Assembly (NCBI GenBank): GCA_030740295.1
Contig: JASLXP010001257.1
Coordinates: 1-20,642, forward strand
Origin: Planctomycetota bacterium
GTDB lineage: Bacteria; Planctomycetota; PUPC01; JACPCR01
Direction: 5' to 3'
Length of the DNA stretch: 20,642 nucleotides
Shown: piece by piece, positions 7,986 through 14,184 of the stretch
Layout: every line of letters begins with the position of its first letter
Numbering within the stretch: the stretch's first letter is position 1
Program-made: the position numbers and the translations under genes
Notes under the pieces: generated by a model
Seen by the model: only the letters and a program-made list of their open reading frames with translations
What the model was told of the DNA's origin: nothing
The model's database searches: none

Positions 7986-8138
7986 TGAGTAATACGATGG
8001 CGATACGCGGAAATCGGGACATCCTTCCAACATTCCGTCCTTCCACGGCAGAACCCCACATCCCATCCGCCGTCGAACAAGAACGGACACCAGGCAACAC
8101 TCACTCATTACGAATCACGTATTACGCATCACTCATTA
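7983..8138. repeat. Heptamer repeat array with an inverted partner
   Basis: Five consecutive 7-mers of the form CNNATYA occupy 8104-8138 (CTCATTA, CGAATCA, CGTATTA, CGCATCA, CTCATTA). Two heptamers in the opposite sense, TAATGAG and TAATACG, lie at 7983-7996; the first supplies the TAA stop of the pseudokinase gene. The two arms can pair across about 107 bp of intervening sequence. The array ends four bases before the ATG of the acetyltransferase gene, whose start lacks a Shine-Dalgarno. The pattern resembles short tandem heptamer repeats known from other bacterial genomes; its role here is unknown. Confidence 0.75.
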
Positions 8139-8142
8139 ACCC

Positions 8143-8877
8143 ATGAGCATCCTCCGCACTGAAGAATTCAACATCATGATCCGCCCGGGCCAGGGCCCCT
8201 ATCCCACCGGCGTCTGCCTGGATAAGAAACAACCATTCACCGGCCAGGTTTATGAACTGCTCGAAGAGTTGTACGGCTTGTGCATGTTCCAGGCGTGGCA
8301 CGATGACCTCCTTGTGGGATGGGTCGGATTTCGCCCGAAAGGGGCGTTCGACCTCGATCCGTTCACCGACTGCATCTGCCACCAGGAGGACGATGAAGAA
8401 TTTTCGCGCATCATTAACGACATGCGAAAGGTCGAGACAGACGAGCTCTGGATCACCTGCATCCAGGTGCGCGGCACGCACTATGAAAAGTACCTTCGCA
8501 AAGGGATCGGCAAAGCTCTTGTGCGTGACACTATCCAGTGGGCCAGGATAGCCGGTTACAGGCGCATTCAGGTAGGTCCCGTCTACAACGATGCGCTCCG
8601 CCCTGAAGTCTGGCATGAAAAGGCCTCCCGCTCCTTCTGGGAATCCCTCGGCTTCGAGGTGGTCGAGGCATCCAATCAAGACGAATCAGAGGCGGAGAAC
8701 GCTGCGGTCAACTTTGGCGCAGAACTCATGGCCGACATTTCCGATTGGCAAGGCCAAATTGCCAAAGACAAGGATACCGGTGAAGAGTGGCCGATCACCA
8801 CCAAGACACTGAAAGACCCGGCGAATCTCCCTATAGTCCAATCCGTGACCCTGGCGTATAATCTGTCAGATTCGTAG
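8143..8877 (+). CDS. GNAT-family N-acetyltransferase
   Basis: This 244-residue protein has a recognisable GNAT core. The strand LWITCIQV (102-109) is followed by the acetyl-CoA pyrophosphate-binding motif RKGIGKAL (119-126) and the helix VRDTIQWARIAGYRRIQVGP, with a late GNAT segment EKASRSFWESLGFEVVE (159-175). About 65 residues after the core (rich in Asp/Glu/Lys) match nothing recognised. The substrate cannot be told from sequence. No signal peptide or membrane segment is present, so it acts in the cytoplasm. The ATG lacks a Shine-Dalgarno and follows a heptamer repeat directly; a later start would remove only residues before the fold. Confidence 0.85.
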   Translation: MSILRTEEFNIMIRPGQGPYPTGVCLDKKQPFTGQVYELLEELYGLCMFQAWHDDLLVGWVGFRPKGAFDLDPFTDCICHQEDDEEFSRIINDMRKVETDELWITCIQVRGTHYEKYLRKGIGKALVRDTIQWARIAGYRRIQVGPVYNDALRPEVWHEKASRSFWESLGFEVVEASNQDESEAENAAVNFGAELMADISDWQGQIAKDKDTGEEWPITTKTLKDPANLPIVQSVTLAYNLSDS

Positions 8878-9038
8878 TGGCGCGGCTTCAGCGTTGCCGA
8901 ACTTGAGCCATTGCAGTTCATCAGCCATCAATGTCCTGATCTTCCATCGGGCGGGGCTCGTGCAAGCCCGTAAGCTCAAACTCTCGCAGCATCACTCCCG
9001 CCATAGGTCCAGACCACCATACTTCCACACGTTTCCAC

Positions 9039-9449
9039 ATGTCACCTGAGACTCTCAATCAATTCGATGACAGCCTTTCCCGCTGCCACACCAATCCGCG
9101 TTTCCTTGATCTCTTTTACGAGAAGTTCCTCTCGTCCTCGGAGGAAGTGAGAGAGAAATTCAAGAACACTGATTTCAGGACACAGAAGCGGGCCCTGCGT
9201 GCTTCCTTCTACCTGATCATGCTGGCGGCTGAAGATGAAGAGAACGGACCCGAAAAATACCTGAAAGATTTGGCCATCGTGCACGATGCCGAGCATCTGG
9301 ATGTCGGCGCGGGGCTTTACGACCTCTGGCTCGACAGCCTGCTGGCCACCGTTGCTGAATGCGACCCTGAACATAATGACAATGTCGCTCAAATCTGGGA
9401 AGAGGTAGCCATGGTCGGCGTTAGTTACCTCTGCTCCAATTACCGTTGA
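9039..9449 (+). CDS. Globin-like haem protein
   Basis: This 136-residue, mostly helical protein resembles bacterial single-domain globins. The opening FLDLFYEKFLSSSEEVREKF fits helices A-C, and the segment LAIVHDAEHLDVGAGLYDLW fits the F/G helices, with His82 (less likely His86) as the proximal haem ligand. Such proteins bind O2 or NO for sensing or detoxification; which applies here is not visible. No membrane segment or output domain is attached. The gene lacks a clear Shine-Dalgarno. Its TGA stop overlaps a TTG that opens the following GYD reading frame, so the two are probably co-translated. The globin identity rests on pattern recognition, not a search. Confidence 0.75.
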   Translation: MSPETLNQFDDSLSRCHTNPRFLDLFYEKFLSSSEEVREKFKNTDFRTQKRALRASFYLIMLAAEDEENGPEKYLKDLAIVHDAEHLDVGAGLYDLWLDSLLATVAECDPEHNDNVAQIWEEVAMVGVSYLCSNYR

Positions 9450-9783
9450 CCCCAGATTCTTCTCTTCTCACCGCAGTTCAGGAGGTCTGGCCCAGGACCA
9501 CATACATCGCACTGATCCAGTTCACCGAACAGGGCCTCAAGTCCATCGACAAATCCCCGTCACGTGCCGAATCCTTTCGCAATATCGTCGATGAAAAGGG
9601 CGGAGAGTGCTTGACATCTATTGGACGGTCGGCCCTTACGACGGCGTCGCCATCTTTTCAGCTCCTGACGAAGACACGGCCACTGCTCTTATGGTTTACC
9701 TCAGCCAGCAGGGAAACGTCCGCACCACAGCCATGCGTGCGTACGAAACGGGAGGCTTCGAGGCGGTCCTCGAAAAAGTCTGA
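9446..9783 (+). pseudogene. GYD-domain protein gene interrupted by a one-base frameshift
   Basis: The first frame, from TTG 9446, encodes TTYIALIQFTEQGLKSI and continues to GGEC. The expected continuation LDIYWTVGPYDGVAIFSAPD and the rest of the domain lie in the adjacent frame and end at the TGA at 9781-9783. The join is at 9608-9612 and would be repaired by one extra base. Together the two pieces make a complete GYD domain (PF08734), a small family of unknown function. AGGAGG at 9480-9485 is placed as if a start codon once stood just before TTYIAL, but no ATG/GTG/TTG is there now; the overlapping TTG adds about 21 residues. No slippery heptamer is seen, so a mutation or an assembly error is more likely than programmed frameshifting. 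Confidence 0.8.
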
Positions 9784-9788
9784 CAGCA

Positions 9789-10469
9789 TCAGGCTTCGAG
9801 CTTCGAAGGCAACTCTATGAGGAAGGCCGATCCGACATCCGTGTTCCTGGCGGAGATTGTGCCGCTGTGGGCCTCCACGATGCGTCTGGCGATGGAGAGG
9901 CCAAGCCCAGTCCCTTTGCTCTTGGTTGTGACGAAAGGCTCGAAGATATTATTGTCTGGCGGGATGCCCGGGCCTGTGTCAGAAACCTGAAGGCGGATCA
10001 AAGAATCTGAAAGTGCACTCGAAAGAGTAACCGTCCCGCCGCCATCGATTTCGCAGACAGCGTTGCTCAATAGATTCACGAGCACCTGATGAATGTGTTC
10101 CCAATCGAAGGGGCAAGAGGACAAGCGGTCGTCAAGGTTCAGTTCGATGGAAATGTCTTTCCCTGCCACATCAGGTCGGAACTCTTCTGCCACTTGTGTG
10201 AGCAGTCGATTCACGTCGTTCACGCTCACCGAAAGTTTCATCGGCCGCGCGAACGCCAGGAAGTCCGAGAGCAGACAATCGAGCCGCCCAATCTCTTCAC
10301 GCAGGACAGCTATCTGCTGCGCTCCGGCCTCGCTCGCGCCCGCTTTGGCCAACCGGCGTTCGAGTAATGTAAGGTGAAGATTCGCAGAGTTGAGAGGGTT
10401 GCGAATCTCATGCGCAAGCGAGCCGATCATGTTCTGCAGGTTCTGATTACGCTCGCTGTTGTTCTCCAT
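9789..10469 (-). CDS. Histidine kinase transmitter without a sensor domain
   Basis: This 226-residue protein consists only of a HisKA dimerisation/phosphoacceptor domain and a HATPase_c domain. The H-box is GSLAHEIRNPLNSANLHL with phospho-accepting His20. The ATP-binding domain has an N-box near QVLVNLLSNAVCEID, the G1 box VSDTGPGIP, the F-box IFEPFVTTK and the G2 box GTGLGLSIARRIVEAHSG. There is no membrane segment or input domain, so it is cytoplasmic and needs a partner for signal input. It converges on the GYD gene with 5 bp between them. No response regulator lies nearby. The ATG has no Shine-Dalgarno; upstream in another frame is a hemerythrin-like piece that may be a lost input domain. 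Confidence 0.93.
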   Translation of the reverse strand: MENNSERNQNLQNMIGSLAHEIRNPLNSANLHLTLLERRLAKAGASEAGAQQIAVLREEIGRLDCLLSDFLAFARPMKLSVSVNDVNRLLTQVAEEFRPDVAGKDISIELNLDDRLSSCPFDWEHIHQVLVNLLSNAVCEIDGGGTVTLSSALSDSLIRLQVSDTGPGIPPDNNIFEPFVTTKSKGTGLGLSIARRIVEAHSGTISARNTDVGSAFLIELPSKLEA

Positions 10470-10636
10470 GATTGAAACCCAGTGCCGGGACAGATTACGA
10501 ACCAGTTTGTGTATCGGACGAGCCCCTCAACTTTATCGAACGCCAAGCGATCTTCTAACTCGTTGAACACCTTGAAGAGTGGCTCGTGTCGCTCATCGAT
10601 ATTCTTGTCTCCTGACGAGCAACACGGTCCTTTCAA
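10427..10636 (-). pseudogene. Bacteriohemerythrin-like N-terminal remnant upstream of the histidine kinase
   Basis: A short minus-strand frame contains SSGDKNIDERHEPLFKVFNE, which fits the start of bacteriohemerythrin (S-x-G-x-x-x-IDxQHxxLF), and then LVRYTNWFV, which fits the YTxxHF helix with the second His lost. The match stops there, about 45 residues into a domain of roughly 130, and the frame then overlaps the start of the histidine kinase in a different phase. The fragment is too short to bind a di-iron centre. It could be what is left of a hemerythrin-histidine kinase fusion or of a separate gene. The similarity is by eye. Confidence 0.4.
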
Positions 10637-10671
10637 GTCTCAAAACCAAATACGACCTGCCAGTCCGTGGT

Positions 10672-10680
10672 TGGTATAAT
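10672..10680 (+). promoter_or_regulatory. Extended -10 promoter motif TGGTATAAT
   Basis: TG-n-TATAAT is a perfect extended -10 element. No matching -35 box is seen 17 bp upstream, which extended -10 promoters can tolerate. Transcription would start near 10687 on the plus strand. AAAGGAGG follows at 10706-10713 with no start codon at normal spacing, and a run of seven T lies at 10748-10754. Nothing coding follows for about 480 bp, until the secreted esterase gene at 11188. Confidence 0.35.
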
Positions 10681-10722
10681 CGAACTGCGCTGAGAGTCCC
10701 TGAGAAAAGGAGGTAATCCCCG

Positions 10723-11097
10723 CTATATCACCCCCAGCGAGGCCGACTTTTTTTCAGCCAATTCGGCAAACGAAGCCGAAGCAACACCGATACCGAAAAC
10801 ACGCGAGGTGCCGATTAATGCAAAGATCCAGCTCATGACCCCTTTCAGAATCAGCCAATCGGCACCATGCAGATCATTTCGTCTGTACGCACTTGTCGCG
10901 TCCCCGCAGGAATTGCATTCGTCACGCTCGGCTGGGGATGGATGTCTGCATCTGTTTCGTGATTCAACCCGGGAGGCCGTGGTCATGAGCGGGTGCTTTC
11001 TGGCTACATTTCCGTGCGGTTGACAATCCCGAGCTTTGGACTCACGCCTCTCAGTCTCCCAACTGAAGATGTGCAGAGCAAAATCAATCTTGGCCAT
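10723..11097 (-). pseudogene. Small ORF resembling a decayed zinc-ribbon protein
   Basis: A 124-codon minus-strand frame starts at an ATG with a weak purine stretch upstream. Its second half reads DECNSCGDATSAYRRNDLHG and then GADWLILKGVMSWIFALIG. This recalls small zinc-ribbon proteins with a CxxC, an Arg-rich turn, a hydrophobic helix and a final YRCxxCGxRF. The expected last motif appears only in the next frame (FRYRCCFGFVC), suggesting a frameshift. The first half matches nothing recognised. Alternatively the frame is open by chance. Apart from this, the 10637-11187 stretch shows only the promoter-like motif at 10672. Confidence 0.3.
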
Positions 11098-11187
11098 TTT
11101 CTTGCCTACTATTTTTCGCCTTCCATTGGAACAGGTTAAAGTGCGGACGACGGGAAACAGAATTCAGGTTGTTCGCAGGTAGATGAA

Positions 11188-14184
11188 ATGATGAGACATA
11201 GAAGCACTGCGGATAGCCAGGCCATCCGACGGATACTAAAGACCGGCAGGAGATTGTCTGTGGGATGGCTTTTTCGTCCGTGGCGCTTCTTCATCTTTGG
11301 CATCTCATTTATCTGCCTGGATGCAGATGTGGTTACCCGCCGCTATGGCACGCCGCCGTCAGGACACCAGGAGGCAAACGAGAGGAAGCAGCTTCCTCCT
11401 CCTGTTGGTTATGCTCCGAATCTCGAATCTGCGCCGTCTCTTGATGGGGAATTGAATGATCCGATCTGGAAGCAGGCATTTGTCCTTCGTCTCTCGCGCA
11501 CTCTTGACGGCCGAGGCCGTGCGGCTCAACCCACCGAAGCTCGAATTCTTCGACACCAGAACACGCTCTACTTCGGGATTCGTTGTACTGAGTCGAGACT
11601 GGTGAATATCAGGTCGACTCGCAGAAATCACGACGGCGAGATCTGGAGCGACGATTCCATTGAAATCTTCGTGGGCTTCGGAGGCAGCTACTGCCACTTC
11701 GGCATTAACGCGGTCGGGAGCACTTATGACGCGAGAATGAAAAGTTCTTCCTGGAATTCCGGCTTCAAGGCCGCGGCTGGCCGGGGCGAGAACGAGTGGC
11801 GATTGGAAGTCGCCATACCGCTTACTTCCATTGCTGGCGAGGGCAAACTTCCCGAGGAGTGGATAGCGAACATCAACCGCAATCGCTATGTGACCGGGCA
11901 ACTTCAGGAGTCAACCTGGTCGCCCACGTACTCCGGCGACAGCCACGTTCCGAGCCGTTTCGGAAAGCTGCTATTCAAAGACCCGCCCAAGGGGAGCAAG
12001 GCTTCCGCGGTCAAAGGGCAGGCAACGAGAAAGAAGGACATCGAGTTCCTGCCTGTCGACAAAGGCGCGGGTATCGTCCGTTTCGATCTTTCTGATCTCG
12101 CCAACGGAGTAAAGATCCACCGGGCTGAGTTGCTGGTCTTCAGGAACAGAGACATCGATGGCCGCCACGAAGAAGCGTTGGAGAAGATTGAGATTTTTCC
12201 TCTGTTCATGGAACGCTCGGGGGCAGCCAGGCCGGGAGAGAAATCACTTGAGCTGGTCGCCCCCTGGTTCGACCGATTCGATGCGACCGAGGCCGTAAAA
12301 GACTGGGTGAACGGAAAGACCAACGGCGGGTTCCTCGTCAGCACTTGCCCTGCCTGGAATAAAGTAGCGACCTGCCTGGACATTGTTTATGAGGGCGAAC
12401 CATCGGCTGTTCCATCCCAAGTGACGAACGTGGAAGTGGTTCATCGTTTCGGGCAGACCTTCATTACCTGGAAGGAAGTCAGCGACCCCGTGAACCGGGA
12501 TGACATCCGCTGGGGCGAGCTGAAATCGATCTTCGATTCCATCGATCGGAAGCAGCGGGTCCGATACTGCGTTTATCGACACCACGAAAGCATTGCCGCG
12601 GACAACATCCATCAGGCCGAGCGCGTGGCCATCGTGCGTCCGCTCTCATGCTGGAACATCAATGGCCGCAACATCGACCGGCCTGTCGATGAATACATCG
12701 CTACGAGAGAAGTGCTGATGACCGGCCACCTGAATCCGTTCCGGGTTGCCAGGCTGGACGGAAAGTATGGCGCAGACTGCAAAGTTGATCGGCTTGTGAT
12801 TCAGGATGGCGGAGAGCCGCTGCCAGGTGGCACGGGACTCTACGTTCACACACCAAAGGAAGCTGGACAGACTTTTTATGCGGTCGTGACATCGGTCGCT
12901 GGTGTTCAAAACACGAGAGATTTCTCGGACGCTAATTCACTGCCATTGTCGGTGGCCGAAAAAACCGGCGGCGGCGAGCCGATCCTGCAACGTGAGATCC
13001 CGCCGATGCCGTTCTTCAACTACAAGCAGAAACGTCTGCACTATGTCCGTTGGGTCGCGCCGCCCTACGTCAATGTGCCTTCGCAATATTACAACTGGAC
13101 GGTCGGCGTGCCGGAGAATCTTGGCAAGGGTGTACCGCTGGAGCTCAACTTTCACCGCGATGGTCATTCTTACTGGCGCACTCACTATCGCATCGAGCGC
13201 GACAGCATCGTGCTTAGTCCACACGATTTTCCGGTGAAATCCTGGTGGTACGGCTATCACGAATCCCTCGGCACTCTGAGATCATTTCGCACGGGAACCA
13301 TCCAGCCCTACACCGAACGCCGAATCCTTGCCTTTATCGACTGGACTTCAAGAAAATGGCCTGTCGACAGGAACCGCATTCTGGTCACCGGCTGCTCCGG
13401 TGGCGCATCCGGCAGCGGGGCCTTGCATCTGGCGCTACAGCACCGTGATCTCTTCAACCTCGCCATCGCAGGACACCCCGTCATCAACTACGCCAATGCA
13501 GCCCGCACCACCGACCGCCGGCGTATTCATCTTTCGGAGAGTATGAAGGCCATCTGGGGGTCTCTGAGCTGGAATCTTAAAACGGATTCCGGGATGACAG
13601 TCTGGCAGGAACACGACATGAATCGCCTTGTGGATTCACTCAGGCCTGAAGACGAGTTACCCCTTGTCACCATGACCTCCCGGCATGCGGATGCAGACAG
13701 TCGGAGTTTCTACGAACGCTTGCTCATACGACATCAGCCCATCATTGCTAACTTCTCCTGGGGCGGCGCCCGGTACATTTCCGTCTCTAAGACAAGCACT
13801 GCGCCGAATGCGATTCGCTTGAATATCAGCAGGGGGCGGCCACTGCTTGCCTTCGCGTCCTCGAATGCATTTGGGCTTGTCAAGGCCGGCAAGATGGGAG
13901 AGTTCAATCGAGAGCTCCGGTGGAAGGATCTGAGGGAATCCGCCGGGCGACTGGAAGCCACGATACAGATGAAAGGTCGAGCCGCGATGGTCACCGACAT
14001 TGCACCCCGACGATTGAAAGTGTTTGGCCTCAAACCAGGAGAGGCATGCCGATGGCGACTCCTCAGTCCTGACGGAAACACGCAGGAAGGTGAGGCCCTT
14101 TCCAGCAAAGGAGCTCTCATCATCAAAGGAGTCAAGCTCAATCCGGGTGAAAGCCGTCTGGTGATAGAGGGCCCGAAGAGATGA
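11188..14184 (+). CDS. Secreted CBM9-like / DNRLRE / esterase-type multidomain protein
   Basis: This 998-residue exported protein starts at tandem ATGs (11188, 11191) with a weak Shine-Dalgarno. Residues 1-47 are a signal peptide (hydrophobic core WLFRPWRFFIFGISFICL), coded largely by the palindromic repeat. Residues about 80-263 form a CBM9-like carbohydrate-binding domain (PSLDGELNDPIW, then WSDDSIEIFVGF). About 284-400 is a DNRLRE-type beta domain (GAGIVRFDLSDL, FDATEAVKDWVNG). About 410-590 is fibronectin-III-like (VTNVEVVHRFGQTFITWKEV). The region about 590-870 contains an alpha/beta-hydrolase nucleophile elbow GCSGG with Ser737 after DRNRILVT, as in feruloyl- or acetyl-esterases and PHB-depolymerase relatives. 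A likely role is deacylation of plant or algal polysaccharide outside the cytoplasm. It overlaps the next gene by ATGA, so they form an operon. Confidence 0.88.
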   Translation: MMRHRSTADSQAIRRILKTGRRLSVGWLFRPWRFFIFGISFICLDADVVTRRYGTPPSGHQEANERKQLPPPVGYAPNLESAPSLDGELNDPIWKQAFVLRLSRTLDGRGRAAQPTEARILRHQNTLYFGIRCTESRLVNIRSTRRNHDGEIWSDDSIEIFVGFGGSYCHFGINAVGSTYDARMKSSSWNSGFKAAAGRGENEWRLEVAIPLTSIAGEGKLPEEWIANINRNRYVTGQLQESTWSPTYSGDSHVPSRFGKLLFKDPPKGSKASAVKGQATRKKDIEFLPVDKGAGIVRFDLSDLANGVKIHRAELLVFRNRDIDGRHEEALEKIEIFPLFMERSGAARPGEKSLELVAPWFDRFDATEAVKDWVNGKTNGGFLVSTCPAWNKVATCLDIVYEGEPSAVPSQVTNVEVVHRFGQTFITWKEVSDPVNRDDIRWGELKSIFDSIDRKQRVRYCVYRHHESIAADNIHQAERVAIVRPLSCWNINGRNIDRPVDEYIATREVLMTGHLNPFRVARLDGKYGADCKVDRLVIQDGGEPLPGGTGLYVHTPKEAGQTFYAVVTSVAGVQNTRDFSDANSLPLSVAEKTGGGEPILQREIPPMPFFNYKQKRLHYVRWVAPPYVNVPSQYYNWTVGVPENLGKGVPLELNFHRDGHSYWRTHYRIERDSIVLSPHDFPVKSWWYGYHESLGTLRSFRTGTIQPYTERRILAFIDWTSRKWPVDRNRILVTGCSGGASGSGALHLALQHRDLFNLAIAGHPVINYANAARTTDRRRIHLSESMKAIWGSLSWNLKTDSGMTVWQEHDMNRLVDSLRPEDELPLVTMTSRHADADSRSFYERLLIRHQPIIANFSWGGARYISVSKTSTAPNAIRLNISRGRPLLAFASSNAFGLVKAGKMGEFNRELRWKDLRESAGRLEATIQMKGRAAMVTDIAPRRLKVFGLKPGEACRWRLLSPDGNTQEGEALSSKGALIIKGVKLNPGESRLVIEGPKR
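11205..11285. repeat. Diverged inverted repeat pair inside the signal-peptide region (copies R3a/R3b)
   Basis: A minus-orientation copy at 11205-11232 and a plus-orientation copy at 11258-11285 each match the 28-bp consensus at 22 positions. They are 25 bp apart and begin 17 nt after ATG 11188. The plus arm is read in the frame that gives VGWLFRPW and forms the first half of the signal-peptide core. The minus arm codes for the basic n-region. These are the most diverged copies, which suggests the oldest insertion. The arms can still pair with each other. Confidence 0.75.

Noticed and set aside
10706..10716. Resemblance of AAAGGAGGTAA to the complement of the 16S rRNA 3' end
   Set aside because: The match is limited to the anti-Shine-Dalgarno complement; surrounding bases show no rRNA similarity.
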